DNA from: Parietaria judaica
Taxonomy: Eukaryota; Streptophyta; Magnoliopsida; Rosales; Urticaceae
NCBI GenBank assembly: GCA_954871525.1
Contig: OX940864.1
Coordinates: 16,796,001 to 16,860,000 of the forward strand
Direction of reading: 5' to 3'
Length of the DNA stretch: 64,000 nt
Part shown: in pieces, positions 52,721-64,000 of the stretch
Numbering within the stretch: position 1 is the first letter of the stretch
How the letters are laid out: each line of letters opens with the position of its first letter
Translations under genes and position numbers: made by a program
The notes under the pieces: generated by a model
Seen by the model: only the letters and a program-made list of their open reading frames with translations
Databases searched by the model: none
What the model was told of the DNA's origin: nothing

Positions 52721-54428
52721 TGCGAAAGAGAGAAAGCGAACACTGAGTATATAATCAAAGAAGTGTACGTTTGGTATATATATATATAGCTCTATTATAG
52801 AGGTGTGGTGAGAGAGAAGGGTTTCTCTCTCCTCTGGTTTTCTTCTCTCTAGAGATGAGTGAGAGAGATTAGGGTTATACATTTGGTAATAAATGGTTGA
52901 GCAGCCATGCCAGGCGTCGTCCACTTTCCGAGTTCGCCATGCAACTTTCTCTGTTTCCCATTTTGCCCTCCCCTTGTCTTTATTATATTGCTATTGAGTT
53001 TTTTATTATGGCACCGATAAACAAAGAGAAGGTGGTATTAATTATGATTTTTCTTAATTAGGAAATGCGATATTAATGTGCTTGATTTTCATATTTTATG
53101 TATTTGTAGAACTAAGATAATAATTGAAGTTTCTTTGTGCATCATTATCAATATAATACTTATGTATAAATGTCACCGATAAAAGAGAAGGTGGGGTTTT
53201 TTAGTAATTGGGATTAATGCCCTTGTATTTCTTACAATGATAAAAAAAAATTATTTAATTTTTATTTTTAGTATTAATATTCTTCTTGTTTTTTTTTTTT
53301 TTTTTGTAAAAAGTAACACAATATTATTTATATACGTTAAAAATAATACAAAATATTAAATCGTTATTTAAAGATACTTTTATCTGAAAACTTTCATAAA
53401 ACATCTTTCATACTCCATTATTTGCTAAATATAACGTACAAGTACTAATAATTCGGAATTAAGATTTTCAATTGTCTTAAAGTAATAAGTCCTAAAATGA
53501 CTTAAACGTCAATTTTTCCAATTATGAGAACATGTGAGTTCCTTTGGCGAATAATAAAGCACACAAGATTATTTTGTCTCAAGTTTTCCTTTCTAAATAA
53601 CTGTTAAATATAGAATTATTATAAAATATTATTACAAAATTAAAAAATACTCTCATCATGCTGTACTCGTAATAATTATAAACATTCTAAATTTATTATA
53701 TCAATTGTGATTGGGTGATTAATTGTATTCAAACAAGTGCAAATTTTGAATTACTTGTGGTTGAGTCACCTATAAATTACTTGATCGTGTCCTAATCTAC
53801 CGATGCTGGTATTTTTCACATTCAATGCATGAGGAACAATGTTGCGCCTGATGCTCTAGTCAAAGTCATCTTCTTGTACTTTTGTTAATTATGATTCCTA
53901 CTCCTAATTATAATATATATTGTTTAATATTTCAATTTCAAGTTTAAGAAAATCTCTCAGAACAAGCTATATATATCCTCTCATTGGTACTAACCCCACA
54001 TCTGATACACGAGTTTATGCAGCAATGTTGTTAATCAAATTTAAACTTTAGAAAACAATTTCGTATGTATATTTATAAAACGAATTTAGAATCGTGTCTT
54101 TTTTTTGCTTTGAAATTTACAAAAAAAAAAACAGAGAACACATAAAAGGTGTTTTCTACTTTATTCCACGTGATTCATTTTTTTCTCTCTTTCGGTATAA
54201 ATATTTTAATATATGTTTTGTTATTTTTCTTTTTCTACGAACATCGGATGGGCACATAATATGCATATTGTTGGAAAGCTTATGTCGAGATGCAAGAAGA
54301 ATCCAATGATAGATGGGAAAGGTATAGTTTTTACGTATTTTTTTTAAAAAAATATTTTAATACAGTTGAACAAAAAAATAATCAAAATATTTTAAAAATA
54401 TAATTCTAAATTTGTCTTTAAAATTCAA

Positions 54429-54482
<54 letters not shown>

Positions 54483-55805
54483 TACTCTCATGCAAGAGTA
54501 GTTTCTTAATCGAGATATATTTTTCATTGCAAGAAGTATAAATAACACTTTAACATTTTATAGAATCATATTGAGTATAGTATTATATAATATAAATTTA
54601 TTGATACATTAATAATACTATTAATATTATTTCAGCATGATACATATAGAGAGTACTATCGTTGGTTTTTTCTTAGTCCGCTAAGTTGCATTGGATTCTC
54701 GTTTTACTGAAAGACCTCTTTGCTCATTAAAATCGAGTTGTTATCTTCTCAAAGAAGCGGAAGTTAATAACGTTTAATTAGGCTGTTGTTTTAGTTATTT
54801 AAACAATATGTATTAAGGTTGCATAATAAATTACTAATTCTATATTTTGTTGTAATTAGTCGTGCATTAATTTTAAGATCATCCGAAGTTAGTGATAGCG
54901 AAATAAGACTTTGGCAAAGCGAGCTGATTATTTCGAACGTACTAACCTAACATTCATTTCTTCATGAAGAATTGTGTTACAAATCGTTAATAACATTTTT
55001 CTCGAATTAATTAATCAAATCAAAGCATGAACTCAGCAAATTAAAGTATATAATAATCTCTTTTATGTTTCTTCTATATGGAGCGACCGCTAAAGTGATC
55101 ACCGTGCGTGTGTGATCTGTGTTCTTTTAATCCAACAAGTCATTCTTTTCTAGCTATCCACGCCATGCCAAAATTAAACCCTAATTTATTTATATATATA
55201 TATATATCACAAAAGTGACCTTGGATCTTGGGTTCGTCTCTTTATTCCCATAGTAGCTAATTTCATCCTCTTTAATTACTCTCCTTTTAGTATGATAAAC
55301 AAAAGAGTTAATAGTTATAAAAATATTTAATTACAGCGACGTAGATATATATTATAGCTAACACGATTTCATTTTGTCTTTTTTCGATTCGCCAGAGTGA
55401 ATTCGCCGATCCGAAACTTATATTTAAATTTGTGACTGGCCCTTGAGTAAGGCAAAGGATACTGAAATCATGCTTATAAGTTATAAGGTACTTCTATTTT
55501 AAAAAAATTATTTTGAGTTTATATATAGTTGGGTATAATTAAATAATTTTATCAAACCTAATAAAAAGAGGTGATTAAATAGTTATGCTATTTCCTAATG
55601 TACGAGTCAAAGGTATGAATCACGATTCACATGCATTTCCTTGTCATGACTTCACGAGAGAGAAACCGATGACGAAATTTTCCATAGATTAAAGTAGAAG
55701 GGCATTATAGTCTTTTAAAGATGATAATTTTTGTATGAACAATTCTCGTTTTTTGCACTGATTTGATTTCTTTAACGGATATGACCGATACTTTTATATA
55801 TAAAT

Positions 55806-55847
<42 letters not shown>

Positions 55848-57677
55848 TTTTCTGTCGTTTTGAAATGCATTAAATATTTATTTGTTGGAGTGGTGGCATG
55901 GTACGTGAAATACGACGATCTCATGATGACACGTAATTAATGAACGGCAAAGAATGCTACAATTGATACATAGATTAATGTTTTTTTTTTTATTCAATGA
56001 TTCGTGACATGTCATGCACGGTGATAACCGCAAACCAATAATATTTCATTTACAACAATTGAACTCATATTATTTAATTTATTTATTATACTTTATAATA
56101 CGTGAGTTAAGCTCTTGAGTAATGACCTTCAATGTCACAAACCAAAATAACTTTTTATAACTTTTCGATGAGTGAATTTATAAAAAAAAAAAAAAGAGAG
56201 AGAGAGAGATTAAACTCTGATATGTACATGTATCTAATCAAGCCTTCACAATTCAATTGTATATATGAACCACCAAATTATTAATGAAGCATATTATTCG
56301 TTCTACAATTTTTTCTCGTTAAGAGTTTTGTCTCGAGATAACATGTCATAGTAATTTAAAAAGAATATATTGGTCTTGAAATTAAATTTTAGTAAAATAT
56401 GAAACCTTATTAGAAGTTACAAGTAGTGAGAGTATCAAAGCAAATAATAAATATTGATGAGAGTAATTACGTACATGTGTTTGTGTGAAGCTTATAATAG
56501 CGCACCGGCACCGGAACTTTAATTCATATAACCTATTGGATTTCCCAAGTCAAGAAACACAATTTTTATTGCAGTAAAAATCATTTTTTTAATGCTAGAA
56601 GGTGATGAAATTTATCATGGTGATTTCGAGAATTAATAGGTGGGTGGGTTGTTTTAATAATAATAGGTATCATATGCATAATGTATTGTATTTTTATTAT
56701 TATTATTATTTGGCATTTAAGGCTCGTTTTCCCAACTTCTCACCTTTGAGATGCTAAATATAGGAGTAATACTCAGAATTCATTCTTAGAAGAAAAGCAT
56801 TTCCTTTTGTCAATTTGTTTTTACTTAACCCAATTTTGAGATTTTGTCAAATTTTTCCTCTTCATTCATAATTTGATTTGTGTATTTTATTACTAGTCAG
56901 TCCCTTTTTAAAAATCTGTTAGTTATAACAAAAATAATTTGCTATACGACATATATACTTGATTTTTGTGTTTTATATCTGTTTAATCTAATCATTAATC
57001 TCATCAGGTTAAGCCCCTTAATTTTAATCTAATTGAGATAAAGTTCAGTTAGTTTTAACGAATAGTAAAAATTTAGCTAGGTACTCTGAGCCCTGATAAT
57101 TTTGTATTTTATATTTGATTTTCCATTATAACATGTTAATTATGGCTTTATTGACAAGGAAGGCTTTAAGATTGAAAAAAAAAAAAAAAAACCCTAAAAA
57201 TAGATTAACTGTGCTTGTTGATCAAATGTCATTTTAAAATTCAGCAATAAGTCATTCTTAACTCGACTTTTCTCCAAAGTCCAAACATTGTCATTTCACA
57301 TCCTTGTCGTTTTATTCGCAAAGCTAATTTCGAGATGAAGAAATTGTGTAATTTTATGGACAAAGCGACGAGTTAAATGGATTAATTAAACATTATATGA
57401 TGCATTTCGAAGGGGAGAAACCGGGATCGGGTACCGATATTTTTCTAAAACCGGACCTGGTTTCACATATTTTTTATCCAAACATTATTGCCATCGCTGA
57501 GAAAAAGAAATAAAAATCACACCACATTTTAATTTAAAAATGCATAAATATATCCAATGTCATAACATTACAGTTCAACTCAACAAATAAAAATCCATGC
57601 ATTACCAGGTCCCACTTCACTCACCGTTGCTCCAAACTCAAAGAGTCAAACATAAAAGTCAACAGAAAAGCCGACCC
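52721..57677. other. Intergenic AT-rich DNA
   Basis: The left end holds the promoter of the glycosyltransferase (TATATATA near 52777) and the right end the 3' UTR of RS2Z. Between them no gene was recognised. Microsatellites: AAT at 54429-54480, AT at 55808-55842. A faint trace near 53815-53870 (HIQCMRNNVAPDALVK) resembles the end of a LINE RNase H. Confidence 0.5.
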
Positions 57678-60600
57678 TCAAGGGGTCTCGCTGCCCCTCG
57701 GAGAACGACGGGTATCTTCCTCGTCGTCCTCCACGGGGCTTCGGTCCTCCTTATTACCTGGGCTGCCCTTGGGGCTTGGGCTCCGACCGTTGGTTTCTTC
57801 CGGGCTTCGGTCCCTTCGGCCCGCTGGGCTCTCTCTTTCGGGGCTCATGGATCTTCCCCTCTTGCCTTTAGGGCTACCGTTCATCTCTTCGTCTTTCTGG
57901 GGGCTTCTATCCTCCGGTGTGAGGCTGCGTTTCCGAGACTTTTCACGCTCGGGGCTGTGCCTCGGCTTCGGGCTCCTCGATCCGTCATCGCGGTCGTAGC
58001 TCCGGGCTCTTCTCACCGGCGATCGCGATCGGCTGTGGAAAAAATAAAAACGGGATTTAGTCGTGAATACTGAATATCGATGGTTATGACCTACAAATTG
58101 AAATTATTAATCAAGGAAGGAACAACATTAAAAGCTTCCAACATTATTAAGTGTTATATAAGAACCATTGAATTGACATCGAAATTGTGAAGCATAAAAT
58201 AAATAAATTACTAATATAAATCAGCAGATACGTAAACAATAAGGGTTTTTTTTTTCTTTTTCTTTCTTCCGTAAATATGACTAGTGATGATGATCATATA
58301 CTTAAACCAATACCAAATTCTTAATCTATAGAGAAAAATATGTAACCATCTGGAAATATCGATCTCGTTAAAAAGAAAATTAACTTCTTAAGGCCGGGTC
58401 CATAAACTAATTACCTGATAAACAAATCGAAAACAAGAAACAAAATAAATAAACAAAACAAAGAGTCAGCAAAGAATTGCACGGGCAAAGGCTAGGAGGA
58501 ACCCAAAGGGGTGCTCTCTAAGTTTTATAACTTTAATTTCTGGAGCATAATATAAATTATAAACATTGTATTTTATTCTTATTTTATAGAATATATGTTT
58601 GGTAATCAATACACCAATAATATATGGTCAGTATTCAGTATATTACCTATCAATTACCCATCGATACCATTGGAATCAGACTCGATAAAACTACCAATGT
58701 CGGTATTTTAAACCTTTGGTTTAAGGGTAGTGTTCGTGACCTGGCGTGGGCCAACCTCAGACATGAAGAGGCATCACAGTATCTAAGCCAGCTGGCGGTT
58801 AACGGGATATACCATCACAAAGTTACAAAAACCGCTGAACGAATTTTCCGAGAGGATCTCTTAACCGTAGCTAGAGCACGAAAAAAATAAGAGTGTTTCG
58901 TACTCCCAGGAAAATATGTTGGTTTCGCAGAAACAATTAGAGATCTTCCTGAACATAGCAACAATATGTTGCTCCAAAGCGTATAACATAGGTAGTTTTG
59001 GTTCCAATACTCCGGTAACTAATCTAGGTATATACATAACAAAAACCTAATTAAATAATATGAAACTATTTTAAAACCTGATAAATATAATTAAAATATG
59101 AACTCCGCTCCATCGAGTTGAGCTTGTCTTCAGGCTCCAAATATCCGAACTCCATCACCGGCACCTACGCTGGTGCTGATGTGCACCAAGTCTTGACCCC
59201 TGTCACCGTCGAACCCGCTGCCCTAATGATTGCTCCATCCCGCTTGAGATCCACTTCGGAGGTAGTTACGCCAACTGGTGGGCTCGCCTTTTTGTCCTTC
59301 GCGATAACCGTTGTAGATGCCGAACCCGCCACCACCATTGGCACCGAACTCACCATAGTCGCCCCGCCAGTCCTGCACAGGCACGCATCCCTTGTTGGTG
59401 CCAAACTCTCCACGGCCGTCGTCACGGGATCCTGACCACCTCACACTTGCGTCTGGCAGCCACACTCGCCCTCCGCCGCTCGTCTGATCGGTCCCACGCC
59501 AAACTCGGGCGTCTTCGAGGCGAGAGTTCCCACCGATATTCATGCAATATTTGTAGCGGAGTTCATCGTCCACAAGCGCCGCGCGCCGCCACTCACCTCC
59601 CTTCCCCAGGTTGTTGGACGACAAGATATGGCTGTCTGCGAGCGCCGCAAGTCGCCGCTCTCCTTCTGCCATTGCAGCCGCTCCCAAGTAGTGCAGCGTT
59701 TGGCTGCCTCCGATGATTGGGGTTGTGTTTGAGACGCCTCCACCGTTGGTGCTCAGCCCACCAGTATACACTCCGACAGCCCGTGCATGCAAGTCGCTCG
59801 TGGCGCCGGCCTGACCACCCTCACTGGACGCGATCATCTCCGTGTACAACAGGCTTGGGTCACGTGACTGAGATAGGTCGCTCGATACAGGTCGCCGCTC
59901 CAGCAGTGCATGATCCCTAGATATCGATCTTGTTACAGGGCTAACCCTAAATCTATAGAGAAGCTATACTAACTTACTAGTTTGATTTGAAAAACCTATG
60001 ATACCGACTCATTCCTTACTAGAAATAAAAAATAAATTGTAATCACAGCTAGTATAGTGATCATTGTACTTCCAAAAACTGAAATTCTTTATCAATGTAG
60101 GAAAGAATATATGACCATAATAACTAATTATATTAGAAAAAACCGCGTTGGTACTTGATATAGAAAAGGGTTTTTATTAGGACTATGGCTAGTTATAAAG
60201 ATCAGGACACCATCGAAATTCATTATTAAGGATAGAAGAAAATATCACCATTTCATATCTTATTTAACTTTACTGGTTCCAAACGGAAATATATCGCGGG
60301 GAAAACCAAATCAAAGTGAGAAAGATAAGATATCTGACCTATAGCTACGCTCTCTGCTGTAACTACGGCTGCGGCTTCTGCCACGATGAGGCGATCGGGA
60401 CCTGACCGGAGATCGTGAATGACTATCGGCACGCCTGCAAAGATAATTTGCAGAATTAATAAGCAAATGAACTGCCTTGAAAGAAAAAAAAATCAATAAA
60501 ATTTGTCTACGTTTCTTTAAATGCGATTACTTGAGATCCTTAGGGCTGTTTTTGCACTGTCTTTCTATATGGCCCCTTTCCCCACAGCGATAGCACTTGT

Positions 60601-62466
60601 TCTTCCAATCTCCAGCCTTGCAATCACGGGCCCAGTGGCCGTCAAGCCCACAATTGAAGCAGCGCCCAGACCCGGGAGGAGGGCCTCTCCCAACTAAATC
60701 CCGATCCCGAGAACTACGAGGTACCTGATACAGATATCAACAGTCAATAATGATGTGCTATATGAAAGACATAATGTACTAATGTGATTATCGCGCTATA
60801 TAGACTTTTGATTTCCTAAGAGGCTGAGACAGATATGTTCTCCGAATTTAAATCTTAGGGACTAACAAGTTATTATTTTGAATTGTAGGTACCTACTTCA
60901 TGAAGGAAAAATAAACAAAAATCACATAACGATTTCCGCCATCAGAGTAGCGGTGCCATATGAAAGAAAGTATTCTATACTGAATTACTGATTATCCTGG
61001 TATCTCGATATCCATACTAAGGCTATAATACTCGGGTATATAGGAGTTCCAGCTACATTTTTGCCATTTTCAAACCAAATCATTTTTTTTAAAACGCAAA
61101 ATAAAACCAGTGTAATCACAATGAAACCCGGTTTTAATTATAAAGGAAGTCCTAAAAACACGTTTTAAATAAAAATGCGTGTCATAGCTAAAAATACAAA
61201 TTAACATGTTTACTAAAAAAAAAACTTGAAATAAACCATACAGCCTTAAAAGTAGTTTTCTGTTTAAAAAAAAAGCTGTAAAACCAGACCCGGTATCGAA
61301 ACACAGGGTTCTGAGGTTATAAGTCCATAAGAAGGCCATTATAACAGAGAGAGAGAGAAGAAGAAAAAAAACACATAAGCTGAAAATGTGATGCAAATTG
61401 ACATGTTTAACCAACGGTACTTTGTGTTCATAGGACTTACCCCCCTTGAGAACTCCACAACAATACGTCTTCCTTCAAATTCCCGACCATCTAGGCTGTA
61501 CCTTGCATCGTCAGCATCTCGGGGATCACCAAATTCCTGTGAGAAATGTGAGCATAGAAACCAACGAATACACCAAGGAAGAAACAAACAAACAAACAAA
61601 AAAACCATGATTCCGGAAGATAGAACTGTAAGCAAGCAAAGGAAAAGTGGAGCTTACAACAAAGGCGAAATCGTTCTTCATGTCCACATCTCGAACTCTG
61701 CGGAAATGGTTGCCAGAAAGATAAAGGCTATCATTACTTAAGAACTGCACGCGTACGATACACTTTGCCATCACAGGACGAACAAGACACCAGTTTGAGA
61801 TTGTTGCCATTTGCATAAAAACACAGCATTTAGATTTTAGAGAAAGAATCGCCAAAGTCTCCTATACAATCGGGCATGGAAATTCCACCACCGTCACCCT
61901 CCCACCAAACGAACACCGGGTTTTAGACCAAACCCCAGAAACCTTCAACAAAATCATTCAAGTTAAGAAAAGACGACCACTCTCCGACTGCAAGAGTCAC
62001 AATTACACCCGGAATACAAACCAACATATCGGTGGAATATATCCCCCATATCCCAACTGTTTTTTTCATTTCAACTTCAACAGGTTAAGAAAAATTTATA
62101 AAACTAAAGTAATAAGCAGATGAAAAAAATTCCATAAACATTAATATTGAACCCCGAAGCCGAAACCTTCAACAAAATCATTCAATTTAAGAAAAGACGA
62201 TCACTCTCCAAGCACTATAGTCGCATTTATCCCGGAATTCAACTGTTATTCCGTTTAAAACTTTCCCAGGGCTAAGAACTTATAAAATACTAGAAAAAAA
62301 TGCACAAGAGAACATCCATAACACTGATAGAGAACCCAGATCCGAGAGAAACACCGTACCTTCCATATCTGCTGAATAGCTTCTCCAGATCACGAGTGCG
62401 AGTCCTCGACGACAAATGACCAACGTAGAGGCGATTATTCCCGTGGCGGTCGTCGTAACGAGGCAT
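57678..62466 (-). CDS. RS2Z: RS2Z-type SR splicing factor (RRM, two zinc knuckles, RS/SP tail)
   Basis: Nuclear pre-mRNA splicing factor of a plant-specific SR subfamily (RS2Z32/33 type). Six coding exons: 62360-62466, 61658-61697, 61441-61536, 60531-60724, 60339-60434 and 57678-58032, 295 residues, close to the family length. RRM at about 11-81 (RNP2 RLYVGHL, RNP1 region KNDFAFVEF). Two CCHC knuckles, [14 protein letters not shown] (103-116) and [14 protein letters not shown] (125-138). The tail is RS-rich ([20 protein letters not shown]) and then acidic with SP repeats, ending GSETP. Start ATG gives [14 protein letters not shown] probable 5' UTR intron spans 62474-62799. Intron 1 (662 bp) splits the RRM and holds a duplication; intron 5 (2.3 kb) holds an unexplained GC-rich frame. 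Likely a substrate class of the SRPK at 5 kb. Confidence 0.95.
58620..58890. other. Unassigned open stretch in RS2Z intron 5
   Basis: An 88-codon plus-strand frame (58624-58890) with no recognised similarity, in a piece slightly less AT-rich than its surroundings. It could be a transposon fragment or part of an unspliced intron region. Confidence 0.25.
59223..59940 (-). other. Possible alternative exon or captured gene fragment in RS2Z intron 5
   Basis: A frame of about 239 codons, open from a possible acceptor (GGGTTAG, ending at 59941) to a TAG at 59223, in a clearly GC-rich island inside AT-rich intron. The acceptor leaves the same phase as exon 6, so exon 5 could splice to it and read [11 protein letters not shown], then [17 protein letters not shown]. 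The start is SR-like; the remainder is Gly-rich ([20 protein letters not shown]) and not recognised. A strong donor-like GGAG|GTGAGT lies at 59597/59596; using it as a cassette would shift exon 6 out of frame. Whether it is expressed is unknown. Confidence 0.3.
61931..62238. repeat. Duplicated segment of about 87 bp in the RRM intron of RS2Z
   Basis: 61931-62015 and 62150-62238 are similar throughout, sharing GAAACCTTCAACAAAATCAT and TAAGAAAAGACGA. They lie in direct orientation, separated by about 135 bp, in intron 1. Confidence 0.85.
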
Positions 62467-63318
62467 CTTCACTCTGCATATATCAATTAAAAAAAAAAAA
62501 CTTTTTTAACGAACGCAACAAGTACAAGCTCAACTCGCAAACATATTCAAAGCTCAAAATCCAAATCCCCAAAGCTTCGATCCCCAAATCGACAATCAAT
62601 GATTATAACACTCAATCGCATGAAAGCTACAGCTTTTTTTTTGCCAGAAATTCAGTAAAAACAGGAGAAACATTAATTCGAGCAATCAATCGATGGAAAC
62701 TCGATGAGATTCAAATTATAAATTATAAATTTTCGGTGACGCTCAAACCAAACGAAGAGCAAAAACGTAATCGATACTGTGATTGGAGAAATCTCTCACC
62801 ACCAATTACGCGAAGATTCGAGCTTTTCTGGTCTCCCTGATTGCGCGAAAGAGAAGAAGCAGAAACCCTAATTTCCGAACACGAGAGACGAGAGGAGAGA
62901 GAGTAGACAGGCAGGCTTGCAGTCTTTTATGCAACCCTATTATTTTAGGGTAATCACGGCAAAAATATCTAAACTTTAATCAATTGAGGTGATAGGGGTT
63001 TAACTGAAAAATAATGGCAAAATATCTAAATCAACAAAGGGATAATCGGGATAAAAGAAAGTATCAGTAGTCTTTCAATCCGTCGTCGATTGGTTCTCAT
63101 TCTTTTTTCATGGGTAGTAAAGTTCATATTCTCTAAAATTATATAAAAGTTAGTATTTTAAAGTCAAATGTCATGCTACATCATGTTGATTGCACATGGA
63201 ATGCCAAGTAATTTGACTGTCACGTGGATTTTTATATTAAAAAAAGTTCTAAATTTTTTTAATTTTTCAAAAAAAATAATCTAAAATAATTTATTAAGAA
63301 CTTATTAATAACTCTATA
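62467..63318. other. RS2Z 5' UTR, probable 5' UTR intron and upstream region
   Basis: Minus-strand 5' UTR with a likely intron (donor GGTG|GTGAGAG at 62800/62799; acceptor TATGCAG ending at 62474). The first UTR exon carries AAACCCTAA (about 62863-62871, plus strand), a telo-like motif shared with other splicing and ribosomal genes. Beyond about 62950 no feature was recognised. Confidence 0.5.
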
Positions 63319-64000
63319 CAAGGTTTAAAATGTCGCTTTCCGATGTCATTTCGCATTTTCCATTTTACGGATATATCGTTTGCCGATGGGTATGCCGATT
63401 GGCAAATCGTTAAAAAAGGGCATGCCGAATATACCAAAAATTTTGTGGAAAAAATATATGAGTATTTAAGCAAGATGTTTATATAGGTTCAAAACTACAT
63501 ATTTAATAAATACAAGACATAATTGTATAAAAAAAAACACATTTGTAACTTAAATATGTAGGTGAAGAATAATATTTAGTTGAATTATTAAGTGAAGTGA
63601 ATATGTATGTTAAGTGTTTAATATTAAGTGAATATGCATGATAAATGTATGTTAAGTGAATAATATTAGTTGAAGTGTAAGTGACTATGTATGTTAGGTG
63701 AAGTTAATATGTATGTTAAGTGAATAATATTAGTTGAAGTGTATAATATTAAGTCAAATTATTAGGTGAAATGTATGTGTATGTTAAGTGTGAATGTGTG
63801 ATATTAGTTGAATACCAAAGAGTCCCACAATGATAGATGACACGAGTTTGGTGATATTAATATACCAAATATTTGGGACAAAGGCTTGGGCCCTTTGGGT
63901 TATAGCATTTTGTGGATAAGAGATGACTCACACAAATGCACCACCACACGTGCACGCCGTCGCCGTCCGGCCGGCCGGACGTGGTGGGTGGGGAAAAATT
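63319..64000. mobile_element. Second copy of the CAAGGTTC hAT family, running off the window
   Basis: Starts CAAGGTTTAAAATG; shares with 25966-26967 the tandem array (AATATGTATGTTAAGTG) and the following piece with AGTCCCACA, GATAGATGAC, GGGCCCTTTGGGT, ACTCACACAAATG and a GC-rich block (GTCCGGCCGG). Its right end is outside the window. Confidence 0.7.

Noticed and set aside
53815..53870. Trace similar to the C-terminus of a LINE RNase H
   Set aside because: Fewer than 20 residues in frame and no supporting sequence around it; mentioned only within the intergenic entry.
57597..58073. 158-codon plus-strand frame
   Set aside because: Antisense of the last RS2Z exon, open only because of its codon composition.
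59118..59920. Plus-strand frames opposite the intron 5 island
   Set aside because: Shorter and no better supported than the sense-strand frame, which is in phase with RS2Z exon 5.

Overview
The window is nuclear DNA of a flowering plant, probably a eudicot. Six genes have GT-AG introns and encode plant-type proteins. They sit in AT-rich intergenic DNA full of plant transposon families: Copia and Tekay-like LTRs, a LINE, tRNA-derived SINEs, hAT elements, foldback MITEs and a Helitron. The species cannot be named from the sequence. I see no bacterial operons, CRISPR arrays or viral genes.

Layout. 1-1.7 kb: a Copia-type LTR. 2.3-4.0 kb (-): ribosomal protein eL24 (RPL24), with site II and telo-box motifs upstream. 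5.1-8.2 kb (+): an SR-protein kinase (SRPK), divergent from RPL24. 8.2-17.4 kb: a plastid-type tRNA-Tyr relic, a 2.85-kb non-autonomous Helitron and SINE/MITE debris. 17.4-22.2 kb (-): a 12-exon TauE/SafE membrane protein with a SINE and a foldback element in its introns. 22.4-37.2 kb: a gene-poor block with a 1-kb hairpin element carrying two tRNA-like sequences, two bounded hAT elements, a hAT transposase relic with a BED finger, and several tandem duplications. 37.2-39.7 kb (-): a 624-residue LEA protein built of 11/22-residue repeats, with ABRE and RY motifs upstream. 40.5-47.3 kb: a 5'-truncated LINE, then a nested set (a Tekay-like solo LTR containing a Copia-like solo LTR and a 600-bp hAT element). 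48.4-52.7 kb (-): a GT47 exostosin-family glycosyltransferase. 52.7-57.6 kb: AT-rich spacer. 57.7-62.5 kb (-): an RS2Z splicing factor (RRM, two zinc knuckles, RS tail). 63.3 kb to the end: a second copy of the hAT family seen at 26 kb.

Function. The genes are mostly unrelated housekeeping and stress genes. One functional link exists: SRPK kinases phosphorylate RS domains of SR proteins, and RS2Z is such a protein, but the two lie 50 kb apart and nothing suggests co-regulation. The most interesting unexplained signals are in the RS2Z gene: a duplicated segment with splice-site-like motifs in the intron that splits the RRM, and a GC-rich reading frame of about 240 codons in intron 5 that joins exon 5 in phase. 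Exon boundaries were set by hand from splice consensus and protein-family similarity; no alignment or RNA data were available.
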